Made by a program: the position numbers and the translations under genes. Below, piece by piece: positions 25,269 through 34,736 of a stretch of 64,000 bases of DNA (position 1 is the first letter of the stretch; every line of letters begins with the position of its first letter). The notes under the pieces are model-generated. The model was not told the DNA's origin. It did no database searches and saw nothing but the letters and a program-made list of their open reading frames with translations. The DNA is taken from positions 675,179 through 739,178 of the forward strand of contig CP053449.1 of NCBI GenBank assembly GCA_013285465.1, given 5' to 3'. The stretch is from Pseudomonadota bacterium (lineage in GTDB: Bacteria > Pseudomonadota > Alphaproteobacteria > Micavibrionales > CSBR16-224).

Positions 25269-28200
25269 TTACCTTTTACGTGTGCGTGTTGCGGCGCGTT
25301 TTTTCGCGGCAGCCGTTTGCGTTTTTGTTGCCGTTTTTGTCGGCTTTTTTGCTTTCGGCTTGGCTGTTGTTTTCTTTTTTGTCGCCGGTTTTTTGGCTTT
25401 GGCGCGCGCCTGTTTGCTGGCTTCGCGCTGTTCGTATTTCCACTCTTCCTCGCGGGAGAGATGCGTGAAATTGTTGAAGCGCGGCGCAAGGCGCGGACGC
25501 GGCGTCGGCAGGAAAGGCGTATCTTCATCAAGGAAGGTTTCCATCAGCGCGGTCAATCCTTCCAGCGCTTCCTGTTCCAGACGGTTGATATCGTCATTGA
25601 TCGGCGTAATCTTGCCGGGCGGCTGTCCGCCGGAAATTTTCCAATATTCCAGTGATCCGACTTTACCGGCATTTACGCCTTTGAATCCGCCTGCCAGTGC
25701 GATCAGCGCCTCCAGCGTCAACTGCGGCGAAAATCCGCGGACAACGGCGCTTTTTGCCGGAACGGTTCCGGTTTTATAATCAATGATTGCCAGACGGTCA
25801 TCATTCAGTTTGTCAATGCGGTCGGCAATTGCCGTCAGGGTGAATTTACCGTTTTTGGTTTCGATCTCCAGACGACCCCCGGCTTCGGTACCGATGGTGT
25901 GGGCATATTCACGGCGCTTGGTTTCCTCGGCGATGAACCATTCGGCGATATATTCAAAGCGCGGCCACCAGAAAGCGCGCACGGTCGGATTATCCAGACG
26001 CGTGTCAAAGACTTCCTTGCCGATATCAATCAGCTTTTCATAGCCGTCTTTGGGGATTTCATCGGGATATTGCGTGACGAATTTTTCAAGAATTTCGTGG
26101 ATGAAGTTACCGCGTTCACGGGCGCTCGGCTCTGAATCCAGCGCTTCGCGCGGGTTCAGTTTCAAAATCTGGCGGGCGTAAAGCGAATAGGGGTCACGCA
26201 GCAGCGTTTCAATCGCCGTTGCCGACAGCTGTGTCGGGCGAGCCTCTTTCGGCGGCTTCGGCGCGGGCGGTGCAATCGGTTTCACGACAGACGGCTTGTG
26301 CAATGCCTCATTGATGGAGGCCATCTGGTTTTTGCTTTCCAGATTTTCATTCAATCCGGTTTTCCCCAAGACCATGCGCAACCGCGTCAGGAAGGGGGAG
26401 GATACGGTCGGCACATCACCGTCGCGTTCGGCGCGGGTCAGCAGAACATCGGGGGAAGCCATCGCCTGCGTAAAGTCGTTTGCCGCCTTGCCCAGATGCA
26501 GGTCGGAAGAGGGCAGGTTCAGTTTTTCCAGCATATCGCGCGACAGCCAGTTGATATCGGGCGGCGAGCTGGGCCATGTGTTTTCGTTCAAGCCGGAGAC
26601 AATCATCGTATCGGCCTTGAACAGACGCGCTTCACGCGGGCTTAGAATATATAAATTGCTGTGCGACGGCGGCTGCGGACGCACGGCGACGGAGCGCAGC
26701 AGTGTGCTGACCACGCCGACATATTCCTCACCCGTGACAGGCGGCATGCAATCGGCATATTTGCGCAGCTCGGTAAAGAAATTCATGGCCTTTTTACCGG
26801 CGCGGCCTGTCCACATTTTCGAACGGCCATCAGCGCCGGGTTCGCCTGCCATCATTTCGGCAAAGGAAATGTGCTTATCCAAGAGTTCGGCAAAATTCTG
26901 TTTTTCGCCGCTTTGCATGGCTTCAAGGAAGGGATGCGACATTTCCGCAATTTCCTCCAGCCATTCCTGCAATTCGTTCAGCTCCGCCTGACGTTTTTCG
27001 GCACGCGGCGACGTCGGGCGGTCTTTCAAATCCTGTTTTTCGGCGCGCGGGTTGAAGGCGTTTTTCAGGCGCTTTTTCAAACCGTCCAATCCGGGCTCGG
27101 GGCGCGGACCGTGCAGGAGGTAATCTTCCAGACGGTCAACATTTTCCAGCGTTTCCTCACGTTCTTTCCCCAATGTGGCGAAAGGGTGCTTCAGAGTCGA
27201 AAGCAATGTAATCGGGGAGAGCTCATCTGCGGCCATCGCAGCCGTCAGGCGCATCCAGATACCGGTTTTGGTATCGGCAAGGGCGCGTTCAACGGAATCC
27301 TGCACATTGATGCCCCAATGTTTCAAACGGGCGCCAACGCGGCGGGCCAGTGAGCGGTCAGGCGTGACCAGTGCAACGGTGCGGCCTTCCGTTTCCAGCG
27401 TTTCCCGCATTTTCAGCGCGATAATGCTGGCTTCCTGCTGCGGTGTTGAACAGGTGGCAAGCTCCATACCGGTCAGCGAACGGACGTCTATCATCTGGCT
27501 GTTTTTGGTATCGGTCTTGCGGTGGCTTTTTTTGGCGGTCGGGTCCGGCGCTTTTTCCAGCTTCAGCCATTTATCCGCCGTCGCGGCAGGACGCATGGTT
27601 TCGGAAATCAGTTTCCGGCGCGCTTTGGCGTTTTCCGTCAGGCTTTGCTGTTTTGCGGTTTTGTTGCTTGCACCGTCATCCCATTCTTTCATGTCATCGC
27701 GGGAAATCGCCAAAGCATCCAGCATCTGTTTGAAACCGTATTGCGGATGCGCTTCGTCAATGCTTTCCCAGCTTTCATCATCAAGGTCCAGATCAACGCC
27801 CGGCAGAACAATCCGCCCTTTCGGGGAGCTGGCAACGGCATCGACAAGTTCCATCTCGGCATTGCTGACATGGGTAAAGCCCGCCATGATGACAGGATGT
27901 TTGGGCGGTGTATGTTTCCAATGTGCGGCCTGAATAGCGGTTACGGCGTTTTTGTGATCCTGCGGATCAATCATGCCGTGTTCCGACAAAATCTGCGGCC
28001 AGCGCTCTGTCAGGATTTTCAGGAATTCATGGGTTTTTTGCCATTGTGCGGAGAATTCGTCCGGAGCCAGCGTTTCCAGATTTTTCAGTTCGACGCCGTG
28101 TTTTTGCGTGAAATCAAGAAAACGCCCCAGCTCTTCCCCAAGGCGAATGGCTTTTTCAGGAGAGCTTGCCATGCCCGGCACGGCCAAAATCTCTTTGGCC

Positions 28201-28607
28201 AGCAGCAGTTTTCTTTGCATCTGCGGAATGGCAGGCGGCAGGTCCATCAGAGCCTCTGACAAAATCGGATCCTGCGCAATTTTCAAACTGGCGACCTCAT
28301 CATCGAAATCGCGCGGCGTATAAATTTGCGGCAGAACGGCGGATTTTCCTTTGGAAAGCGAGACAAGAGATTCGCGCAAGGCGGTTGCATTGCTGCGCGT
28401 CGGCAAAATAATTGTGTAATCGGCCAGCGCCAGTGCGTCATCGCCGACTTCATTCAGGATGCCTTCCGCCAGATTGGTAATGAAGTTATGTTCGGCGGGA
28501 ATATTGTATACATCAAAGAGGGCAGGGGTTTTTCCACCGGTGCTGCCGTTTTTTCCGGCACCGTTTTCAGCGCCGTTGTTTTGACTTTTTGGGTTGTTGG
28601 GCAGCAT
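25269..28607 (-). CDS. addB: Double-strand break repair protein AddB, alphaproteobacterial type
   Basis: The 1112-residue partner of AddA. The N-terminal half looks like an inactivated helicase (IILPTRSNATALRESLVSLS near residue 67), and the C-terminal PD-(D/E)XK nuclease has RLAIIDYKTGTVP near residue 945. The order addB then addA is usual in the class. Its end is an unusual Lys/Ala/Thr-rich, histone-H1-like tail of about 55 residues after REEEWKYEQREAS. A promoter candidate lies at 28668-28694. Confidence 0.95.
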   Translation of the reverse strand: MLPNNPKSQNNGAENGAGKNGSTGGKTPALFDVYNIPAEHNFITNLAEGILNEVGDDALALADYTIILPTRSNATALRESLVSLSKGKSAVLPQIYTPRDFDDEVASLKIAQDPILSEALMDLPPAIPQMQRKLLLAKEILAVPGMASSPEKAIRLGEELGRFLDFTQKHGVELKNLETLAPDEFSAQWQKTHEFLKILTERWPQILSEHGMIDPQDHKNAVTAIQAAHWKHTPPKHPVIMAGFTHVSNAEMELVDAVASSPKGRIVLPGVDLDLDDESWESIDEAHPQYGFKQMLDALAISRDDMKEWDDGASNKTAKQQSLTENAKARRKLISETMRPAATADKWLKLEKAPDPTAKKSHRKTDTKNSQMIDVRSLTGMELATCSTPQQEASIIALKMRETLETEGRTVALVTPDRSLARRVGARLKHWGINVQDSVERALADTKTGIWMRLTAAMAADELSPITLLSTLKHPFATLGKEREETLENVDRLEDYLLHGPRPEPGLDGLKKRLKNAFNPRAEKQDLKDRPTSPRAEKRQAELNELQEWLEEIAEMSHPFLEAMQSGEKQNFAELLDKHISFAEMMAGEPGADGRSKMWTGRAGKKAMNFFTELRKYADCMPPVTGEEYVGVVSTLLRSVAVRPQPPSHSNLYILSPREARLFKADTMIVSGLNENTWPSSPPDINWLSRDMLEKLNLPSSDLHLGKAANDFTQAMASPDVLLTRAERDGDVPTVSSPFLTRLRMVLGKTGLNENLESKNQMASINEALHKPSVVKPIAPPAPKPPKEARPTQLSATAIETLLRDPYSLYARQILKLNPREALDSEPSARERGNFIHEILEKFVTQYPDEIPKDGYEKLIDIGKEVFDTRLDNPTVRAFWWPRFEYIAEWFIAEETKRREYAHTIGTEAGGRLEIETKNGKFTLTAIADRIDKLNDDRLAIIDYKTGTVPAKSAVVRGFSPQLTLEALIALAGGFKGVNAGKVGSLEYWKISGGQPPGKITPINDDINRLEQEALEGLTALMETFLDEDTPFLPTPRPRLAPRFNNFTHLSREEEWKYEQREASKQARAKAKKPATKKKTTAKPKAKKPTKTATKTQTAAAKKRAATRTRKR

Positions 28608-28634
28608 GGTCCGGCCTTAGCCTTCCTTTAGCAT

Positions 28635-28668
28635 TGTCATAAACGATGTTCCAAATGTGCTTATGACA
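28635..28668. repeat. Inverted repeat in the addB leader
   Basis: TGTCATAA (28635-28642) and TTATGACA (28661-28668) form 8-base arms separated by 18 bases, between the predicted addB -10 box and its start. It could be an operator or a leader hairpin. Confidence 0.5.
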
Positions 28669-28694
28669 TTATAATATTATTACCCCAAGGTCAA
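28668..28694 (-). promoter_or_regulatory. Candidate promoter of addBA
   Basis: On the minus strand, TTGACC (28689-28694) is followed after 15 bases by TATAAT (28668-28673). The spacer is short, but both boxes are close to consensus. It lies 61 bases before the addB start. Confidence 0.55.
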
Positions 28695-28840
28695 GAAAAT
28701 TACACGGATTATCACGAGATGCGGTTTTCACTTTCATTTGCATTTCTCTCGCTGTGCCCGCTTGATTTTAATGAAATAACTGTGTCAGAATGAATAAATT
28801 TTGCGCAATTCTCGAATAGTCCGGAAGATTGTCAGACGCT

Positions 28841-29359
28841 ATGCGGTATGTAAGGATCATAATTGTTTCATTGATGTTGCTCACGACACAGCTTCTTGCC
28901 GGCTGTGAGGAGCAGGAAGCAGGTGTGACCACAAAACTGGAACAACGGGGTGAATTGATGTATCAGCCCGGCGCGCGGGAGCCTTATACCGGCAAATATC
29001 ACGAATTCTACGAAAACGGCCAGATGAAAAGCGAAATCATGTATTTTCAGGGGCAGAAATACGGCATTATGACGCTTTGGCATAGTGACGGTACCAAAGC
29101 ATATGAAGGGGAGTTCCGTGCGGATAAACGTTTCGGCACGCATATGGAATGGTTCAAGGACAGCACAAAAAAATCACAGACACGCTATGATAACGATCAT
29201 AAACACGGCGTGGAAATCATCTGGTATCCGAACGGCAATAAAATGTCCGAAATCGAATATAAATTTGACCAGAAAGACGGTCGTGCGCAGGGCTGGTTTC
29301 AGGACGGCAAGCCCATCTATGACAATCATTACCGCCGCGGCATCCAGCGTCTGGAATAG
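28841..29359 (+). CDS. Lipoprotein with MORN-like (YwqK-type) repeats
   Basis: A 172-residue lipoprotein. The signal ends in the lipobox LLAGC (Cys22), so it should be lipidated and kept at a membrane. It has four or more copies of a G-x-x-x-x-(W/F)-Y/H-x-(N/D)-G-x-x repeat: YHEFYENGQMKSE, LWHSDGTKAYEG, MEWFKDSTKKSQ, IIWYPNGNKMSE, GWFQDGKP. Such repeats (MORN_2, called YwqK antitoxin in databases) are usually structural. ATG 28841 is chosen because it gives a normal signal peptide. Confidence 0.85.
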   Translation: MRYVRIIIVSLMLLTTQLLAGCEEQEAGVTTKLEQRGELMYQPGAREPYTGKYHEFYENGQMKSEIMYFQGQKYGIMTLWHSDGTKAYEGEFRADKRFGTHMEWFKDSTKKSQTRYDNDHKHGVEIIWYPNGNKMSEIEYKFDQKDGRAQGWFQDGKPIYDNHYRRGIQRLE

Positions 29360-29378
29360 GAATTTGTCTTTCATTCAT

Positions 29379-29422
29379 TTGTAGAAAATCCGCAGAGATG
29401 TTATAATGCAGGTTATAACATC
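29379..29422 (+). promoter_or_regulatory. Promoter and palindromic operator of the AbrB/Doc module
   Basis: TTGTAG (29379-29384), a 17-base spacer and a perfect TATAAT (29402-29407) form a strong promoter. A perfect 10-bp inverted repeat, GATGTTATAA (29397-29406) and TTATAACATC (29413-29422), covers the -10 box. This is the expected place for autorepression by the antitoxin. The hairpin followed by GTTTTATTTTT could also act as a terminator of the preceding lipoprotein gene. Confidence 0.8.
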
Positions 29423-29445
29423 GTTTTATTTTTGAGAGGCTCGTG

Positions 29446-29670
29446 ATGCATAAAACCGTGATCCGCAAAATCGGCAATTCCGACGGCTTGATCCTGACCA
29501 AGGAAGATTTGTCCCATCTGCATGTGAAGGAGGGGGATGAGGTTTTTATCATCAAAACGCCGGACGGTTTGTCCATTACCTCCTATGATCCCGATTTTGA
29601 AAAACAGCTGGATAGCGCAGATAAAATTATGAGCAAATATAAAAACGCCTTGCACGAGCTTGCCAAATGA
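29446..29670 (+). CDS. AbrB/MazE-type antitoxin
   Basis: The 74-residue product has the swapped-hairpin DNA-binding pattern MHKTVIRKIGNSDGLILTKEDLSHLHVKEGDEVFII in its first half and a toxin-binding acidic/helical second half. It should bind the operator at 29397-29422 and neutralise the Doc-like toxin encoded next. ATG 29446 has GAGAGG about 7 bases upstream. Its stop overlaps the toxin start (ATGA). Confidence 0.88.
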   Translation: MHKTVIRKIGNSDGLILTKEDLSHLHVKEGDEVFIIKTPDGLSITSYDPDFEKQLDSADKIMSKYKNALHELAK

Positions 29671-30143
29671 CAGAACAAAAAGAGCCGGCATGGATTAAAA
29701 AGAAACTGGCCGTTGCCATTCATCACGAACTTTTGGAGCGGCATGGCGGCGCACGCGGGCTGCGTGATGAAAAGCTGCTGGAATCGGCGCTGGCGCGTCC
29801 GCAAAATCTGTATGCTTATGCCAAACCTGATCTATGCGATATGGCGGGCGCCTATGCAGCCGGTATTATCCGCAATCATCCCTTTGCTGATGGAAATAAA
29901 CGCACGGGCTTTGTTGTGGCCGCGGTCTTTCTTGACAGTAACGGGGTGGAACTGACCGCCACGGAAGAAGAAGTTGTTGCGATGACACAAGCCTTTGCCG
30001 CAGGCGACGTGGAGGAGAGCGGTTACACGCAATGGCTGAAAGATAAAACCCGCCCGCTTGCGCCGGCAGATACGCCGTTGCCAAAACCGCATCAAGGCAG
30101 TGCGAAAAAGAAAGCCTCTCCGCGCCCCCGCAGGAAAAGATAA
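29667..30143 (+). CDS. doc: Death-on-curing (Fic/Doc family) toxin
   Basis: The 158-residue product carries the full Doc active-site motif HPFADGNKRTG near residue 71 (H-x-F-x-D-G-N-K-R). Doc of phage P1 phosphorylates EF-Tu and stops translation. The N-terminal half has HHELLERHGGARGLRDEKLLESALARPQ, also typical of Doc. The C-terminal 30 residues are a Pro/Lys/Arg-rich extension (KPHQGSAKKKASPRPRRKR) not seen in P1 Doc. It is paired with an AbrB-type, not Phd-type, antitoxin. Confidence 0.92.
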   Translation: MTEQKEPAWIKKKLAVAIHHELLERHGGARGLRDEKLLESALARPQNLYAYAKPDLCDMAGAYAAGIIRNHPFADGNKRTGFVVAAVFLDSNGVELTATEEEVVAMTQAFAAGDVEESGYTQWLKDKTRPLAPADTPLPKPHQGSAKKKASPRPRRKR

Positions 30144-30154
30144 AATTTCTGGAC

Positions 30155-30184
30155 GTATGGTTTTGAAAGGTCTATTTTAAAACC
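30155..30184. repeat. Inverted repeat between doc and sdhC
   Basis: ATGGTTTT (30155-30162) pairs with AAAACCAT (30177-30184) around a 14-base loop just after the doc stop. It has no T-run, so it is a weak terminator candidate or an operator of sdh. Confidence 0.4.
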
Positions 30185-30236
30185 ATCAAATCCGTCTTTC
30201 GGAGCAATCGTAACAAAAACAAAGCGGTAAGCGTTG

Positions 30237-30614
30237 ATGAACAAGCGACCATTATCTCCCCATTTACAGATTTACAGACCTCAAATCACATCGGTTTTGT
30301 CGATTATGCATCGTATAACAGGTGTCGGGCTGACCTTTGGCCTTTTGCTGATGGCTTGGGGGCTGTGGGCGCTGGCGCATGGCCCGTCCGCCTATGAAGG
30401 TTTTCGCGATTGTGCGACAAGCCCGCTGGGAAAACTTGTCCTGATCGGTTTTGTCTTGTCGCTGAGCTATCATATGCTCAACGGTGTACGCCATCTGTTC
30501 TGGGATGCCGGGCTGGGCTTTAAAATGGAAGCGGTGCGTGCCAGCGGCTGGGCGGTTGTAATTTTCTCTTTTCTGATGACGGCGTTTTTCGCCTGTTTCT
30601 ACATGTTCTTTTAA
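30237..30614 (+). CDS. sdhC: Succinate dehydrogenase cytochrome b556 subunit
   Basis: A 125-residue membrane anchor with three helices and the family start MNKRPLSPHLQIYRPQITSVLSIMHRITG. The haem-ligand histidine is in LSLSYHMLNGVRHLFWD. With SdhD it anchors the complex and carries electrons to ubiquinone. ATG 30237 is preferred to TTG 30234. First gene of sdhCDAB. Confidence 0.96.
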   Translation: MNKRPLSPHLQIYRPQITSVLSIMHRITGVGLTFGLLLMAWGLWALAHGPSAYEGFRDCATSPLGKLVLIGFVLSLSYHMLNGVRHLFWDAGLGFKMEAVRASGWAVVIFSFLMTAFFACFYMFF

Positions 30615-30627
30615 AGGAGCTTCGAAT

Positions 30628-31029
30628 ATGCGCGAATGCTGTTCAAAACAGGAAAAAATACAATCCCCGCTGGCGAAAGCGCGCGGACTGGGTTCGGCAA
30701 AATCCGGCTATCACCACTGGTGGATGCAGCGGGTAACGGCGCTGGCGCTTGTGCCGCTGTCGCTCTGGATGCTTTTGCATCTGCCCCGCCTTTTTGCAGC
30801 CACTTATACGGATGCGCTGACATGGATGGCACATCCGTGGAACAGCCTTGCCCTGCTGTTATTCCTGTGGATGGCTTTTTATCATGCTGTTCTCGGTCTT
30901 GAAGTGGTGATCGAGGATTACATTCACTGCAAGGTTGGAAAACCTTTCATGCTGCTTTTGACCCGTTTTGTGTTCGGGCTGGCGGGAATTATGGCGGGTT
31001 ATGCCGTCCTGTTGATCAATTTCGGTTGA
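30628..31029 (+). CDS. sdhD: Succinate dehydrogenase membrane anchor subunit
   Basis: A 133-residue protein with three membrane helices. [22 protein letters not shown] and [18 protein letters not shown], with the second haem histidine, mark SdhD. The first ten residues include the unusual ECC pair. A GGAGC ribosome-binding site precedes the start, and sdhA follows after 13 bases. Confidence 0.95.
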   Translation: MRECCSKQEKIQSPLAKARGLGSAKSGYHHWWMQRVTALALVPLSLWMLLHLPRLFAATYTDALTWMAHPWNSLALLLFLWMAFYHAVLGLEVVIEDYIHCKVGKPFMLLLTRFVFGLAGIMAGYAVLLINFG

Positions 31030-31042
31030 AGGAAATAACAAA

Positions 31043-32836
31043 ATGACAAAACCGGCTTATGAGATTATTGACCATGAATATGATGTCGTCGTTGTCGGCG
31101 CAGGCGGCGCAGGGTTGCGCGCCACATTCGGCATGGCGGAAAAAGGGCTGAAAACAGCTTGTATCAGTAAGGTTTTTCCGACACGCAGCCACACCGTTGC
31201 GGCGCAGGGCGGTATCAGTGCCGCATTGGGAAATGTCGGCGAGGATGACTGGCGCTGGCATATGTATGACACGATCAAAGGCTCGGACTGGCTCGGCGAT
31301 CAGGATGCGATTGAATATATGTGCCGCGAGGCGATCCCTGCCGTGATCGAGCTGGAACATTACGGCGTGCCGTTCAGCCGCACGCCCGAGGGCAAAATCT
31401 ATCAACGTGCTTTTGGCGGTATGACGACCCATTACGGCAAGGGCACGGCACAGCGCACCTGCGCAGCTGCCGACCGTACGGGACACGCCATTCTGCATAC
31501 GCTGTATCAGCAAAGTCTGAAACATCATGCCGAATTCTTTATCGAATATTTCGCGCTGGACCTGCTGATGGATGAAGACGGCACCTGCCGCGGCGTCATG
31601 GCATGGAATCTGGATGACGGCACATTGCACCGCTTCCGCGCCCATCAGACGGTGATGGCGACGGGCGGCTACGGACGCACTTTCTTCTCCTGCACCTCGG
31701 CGCATACCTGCACGGGTGACGGTAACGGCATGATTTTGCGTGCCGGTCTGCCATTGCAGGATATGGAGTTTATCCAGTTCCACCCCACCGGCATTTACGG
31801 CGCGGGCTGCCTGATTACCGAGGGCGTGCGCGGCGAGGGCGGTTATCTGACCAACAGCGAAGGCGAACGCTTTATGGAGCGTTATGCGCCATCGGCGAAA
31901 GACCTTGCCAGCCGCGATGTCGTCAGCCGCTCCATGACGATTGAAATCAATGAAGGACGCGGTGTTGGCCCTGAAAAAGACCATATTCATCTGCATCTGG
32001 AACATCTGGAACCGGCGGTGATCCATGAACGTCTGCCCGGTATTGCGGAGACGGCGAAAATTTTCTCCAATGTCGATGTGACGAAAGAGCCGATTCCGGT
32101 GCTGCCGACCGCGCATTACAATATGGGCGGTATTCCGACCAATTATCATGCGGAAGTCATCAATCCGACGAAAAAGAACCCCGATGCCGTCGCGCAGGGT
32201 TTGATGGCAATCGGCGAGGCGGCTTGCGTTTCCGTCCATGGTGCCAACCGTCTGGGTTCGAACTCGCTGCTTGATCTCGTCGTCTTCGGACGCGCCGCAG
32301 CCATCCGCGCGGCAGAGCTGGTGAAGCCGAACACACCGCATAAAACGCTCAGCAAAGATGCCGATTCCCGCGCTTTGGAACGTCTTGACCGTCTGCGTTA
32401 CGCTGACGGCGGCACGACAACGGCGGAATTGCGTCTGGATATGCAGAAAACCATGCAGAGCCATTGTGCGGTCTTCCGCGATGCAAAAACGCTGAAGGCG
32501 GGCTGCAAGAAAATGGCTGATCTTTGGAAAAAGCTTGGCGATATCAAAGTGCATGACCGTTCGATGATCTGGAACAGCGATCTTGTTGAAACGCTGGAGC
32601 TGGATAATCTGATGCATCAGGCCGTCGCTTCGATCAATGCCGCCGAAAGCCGTCATGAAAGCCGCGGCGCACATGCGCGGGAGGATTTCCCCGACCGCGA
32701 TGATGAAAACTGGCTGAAACATTCAACCGTCTGGGTGGATGATAAAGGTAAAGTGAAATTGGGCGACCGTCCGGTACATCTGAATACATTGACGGATGAG
32801 GTCGATGCCGTGCCGCCGAAAGCACGGGTCTATTGA
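31043..32836 (+). CDS. sdhA: Succinate dehydrogenase flavoprotein subunit
   Basis: The catalytic subunit, oxidising succinate to fumarate in the TCA cycle. [17 protein letters not shown] is the FAD-binding fold. [17 protein letters not shown] contains the histidine that carries covalent FAD. The active-site region [15 protein letters not shown] and [19 protein letters not shown] are intact. The length of 597 residues is normal. Confidence 0.98.
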   Translation: MTKPAYEIIDHEYDVVVVGAGGAGLRATFGMAEKGLKTACISKVFPTRSHTVAAQGGISAALGNVGEDDWRWHMYDTIKGSDWLGDQDAIEYMCREAIPAVIELEHYGVPFSRTPEGKIYQRAFGGMTTHYGKGTAQRTCAAADRTGHAILHTLYQQSLKHHAEFFIEYFALDLLMDEDGTCRGVMAWNLDDGTLHRFRAHQTVMATGGYGRTFFSCTSAHTCTGDGNGMILRAGLPLQDMEFIQFHPTGIYGAGCLITEGVRGEGGYLTNSEGERFMERYAPSAKDLASRDVVSRSMTIEINEGRGVGPEKDHIHLHLEHLEPAVIHERLPGIAETAKIFSNVDVTKEPIPVLPTAHYNMGGIPTNYHAEVINPTKKNPDAVAQGLMAIGEAACVSVHGANRLGSNSLLDLVVFGRAAAIRAAELVKPNTPHKTLSKDADSRALERLDRLRYADGGTTTAELRLDMQKTMQSHCAVFRDAKTLKAGCKKMADLWKKLGDIKVHDRSMIWNSDLVETLELDNLMHQAVASINAAESRHESRGAHAREDFPDRDDENWLKHSTVWVDDKGKVKLGDRPVHLNTLTDEVDAVPPKARVY

Positions 32837-32874
32837 TCGGGCCGATACAGGGATAAGTCAAAAGGATTAAAAAA

Positions 32875-33675
32875 ATGGCAGAGTTCAAACTTCCGAAAAA
32901 TTCCAAAGTCACCGAAGGGAAAACATTCAAACTCGACGGTGATGTCAAAAACAAAAAATCCTTCCGCGTTTATCGCTGGAACCCGGATGGCGAAGAAAAT
33001 CCGCGTCTTGATACCTATGAAATCGACATGGATAATTGCGGTCCGATGGTTCTGGATGCGCTGCTTTACATCAAAAACAAAATTGACCCGACACTGACCT
33101 TCCGCCGCTCCTGCCGTGAGGGGATTTGCGGTTCCTGCGCCATGAATATTGACGGCACAAATACGCTGGCCTGCACGAAAGCCATCGAGGATTGTCCCAG
33201 CAAGGATGATATCAAAATCACGCCGCTACCGCATTTGCCGGTGGTGAAAGACCTTGTCCCCGATCTGAACCATATGTATGCGCAATATGCCTCGATCGAA
33301 CCCTGGATGAAAACCGACAGCCCCGCCCCGACGAAGGAGCGTCTGCAATCACCCGAGGATGCCAACCGTCTGAACGGCGCGGAAGGCCACGGCCCCGCCA
33401 TGTGTATTCTGTGCTATTGCTGCACGACCTCCTGCCCCAGCTATTGGTGGAACGGCGACCGCTATCTCGGCCCCTCCACATTGCTGCAAGCCAGCCGCTG
33501 GGTGCATGATACGCGTGATGAAGCCACAGGCGAACGCCTTGACGCACTGGAAGACCCGTTCAAGCTTTATCGTTGCCATACGATCATGAACTGCACCAGC
33601 GCCTGCCCGAAAGGCCTGAACCCGGCAAAAGAAATCGCCGAGGTTAAAAAGCGCATCGCAGAGCGTCAGCATTAA
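32875..33675 (+). CDS. sdhB: Succinate dehydrogenase iron-sulfur subunit
   Basis: A 266-residue protein with the three clusters: [2Fe-2S] in [13 protein letters not shown], [4Fe-4S] in [12 protein letters not shown], and [3Fe-4S] in [17 protein letters not shown]. It passes electrons from SdhA to quinone. Last gene of sdhCDAB. An unrelated AT-rich gene follows after 53 bases without a visible terminator. Confidence 0.98.
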   Translation: MAEFKLPKNSKVTEGKTFKLDGDVKNKKSFRVYRWNPDGEENPRLDTYEIDMDNCGPMVLDALLYIKNKIDPTLTFRRSCREGICGSCAMNIDGTNTLACTKAIEDCPSKDDIKITPLPHLPVVKDLVPDLNHMYAQYASIEPWMKTDSPAPTKERLQSPEDANRLNGAEGHGPAMCILCYCCTTSCPSYWWNGDRYLGPSTLLQASRWVHDTRDEATGERLDALEDPFKLYRCHTIMNCTSACPKGLNPAKEIAEVKKRIAERQH

Positions 33676-33728
33676 TTAGGACTAATATCAAGTCATGGCA
33701 GATAATCCCTTGCCAAGAAGTCAAGAAA

Positions 33729-34226
33729 ATGGATTTCAGTACTGTTGATGCTATAAAAGCGAATGGTTTTGAAGGTTTCTTATCCATTCAGAACCTAAGT
33801 GAGAAAAAGTGTCGACAGATACCTGAAACTCAAGGCGTTTACATGGTTTTATGCCTTGAACAGGAACGCCCGCAATTTATTCACCCTGGTACAGGTGGTT
33901 TTTATAAAAATAAAAATCCAAATGTTGCTACTGCAATACTTCAGAAAAACTGGGTGGATAATAGCGTTGTACTTTACATCGGTAAGGCTGGTGGCACGAA
34001 ATGCAAGACAAGCTTAAAAAAACGCATTCAAACATACCTGAAATTTGGAAGGGGAAAGAAGGTTGCCCATCAAGGCGGGAGATTTATTTGGCAGTTAGAG
34101 GGGGCAGAGAACTTATTATTTTGCTGGAAAACAACCACGATTGATGCACAGGAAGTTGAGCAATCTTTAATTGATAGCTTTGTTGAACAATATAACCAAA
34201 TGCCGTTTGCAAATCACCGCCGTTAG
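33729..34226 (+). CDS. GIY-YIG-like protein, AT-rich gene
   Basis: The 165-residue product fits a stand-alone GIY-YIG nuclease fold. GVYMVL (residues 37-42) and VLYIGKAGG (near 80) correspond to the GIY and YIG strands, KKRIQTYLKFG (near 97) supplies the conserved arginine helix, and [10 protein letters not shown] with a final PFANHR supplies the acidic residue and asparagine. Base composition is clearly more AT-rich than sdhB upstream and the flagellar genes downstream, so it was probably acquired. Its target is unknown. Confidence 0.7.
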   Translation: MDFSTVDAIKANGFEGFLSIQNLSEKKCRQIPETQGVYMVLCLEQERPQFIHPGTGGFYKNKNPNVATAILQKNWVDNSVVLYIGKAGGTKCKTSLKKRIQTYLKFGRGKKVAHQGGRFIWQLEGAENLLFCWKTTTIDAQEVEQSLIDSFVEQYNQMPFANHRR

Positions 34227-34310
34227 CGTCTCTACAATGCGTAAACAGTTCTGCTTAGCCATAGCGTTGTTAAAAGGTTTTACTGGTTGCAAGAGTTGTG
34301 TGGCGAGTTG

Positions 34311-34733
34311 TTATTCCGCATTGCGGCGGAAGGTCTCGAGGGCGATTTCGTCGAGGGATTTTGTTTCGGCAAGGCGGCGCTCATCGGCTTCCAGACGCAG
34401 GCGTAGCTCTTGCGCGATGTCATAGCGTTTCATCTCGCCGAAAATATCCAGCATCTCGTCACGGGTTTTGAAAATCTTTTCTTCCAGTTTTTGCATGTCT
34501 TTTGCCAGCGCGGCGCGTTCCAGATCGGCTTTGCGGCGGAAACCGGCATAGGTGAAATGAACATCATCGCCGCTTTCCTCCACGGCGCGCTTTTCACGCT
34601 CCATCGCCTCCTGTAATTGCTGCTGTTTTTCCTCCAGCTGCTCCATCCGGTCATAAAGTTCTTTCAGCTCTTTTTGCTTTTCATCGAGTTCGTGTTTGTG
34701 CAGACGGATCAGCACGGATAAATCACCCGCCAT
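34311..34733 (-). CDS. fliJ: FliJ-like flagellar export chaperone
   Basis: A 140-residue protein that is almost wholly coiled coil (HELDEKQKELKELYDRMEQLEEKQQQLQEAM and ALAKDMQKLEEKIFKTRDEMLDIFGEMKR). FliJ is the stalk-like partner of the FliI ATPase. Sequence identity in this family is low, so the call rests on the coiled-coil pattern and its place 3 bases after fliI. Confidence 0.75.
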   Translation of the reverse strand: MAGDLSVLIRLHKHELDEKQKELKELYDRMEQLEEKQQQLQEAMEREKRAVEESGDDVHFTYAGFRRKADLERAALAKDMQKLEEKIFKTRDEMLDIFGEMKRYDIAQELRLRLEADERRLAETKSLDEIALETFRRNAE

Positions 34734-34736
34734 AGG

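Noticed and set aside
31016-32722. 568-codon open frame antisense to sdhA
   Set aside because: sdhA on the plus strand has intact catalytic motifs. Long antisense frames are expected from its codon bias, and the antisense translation shows no family pattern.
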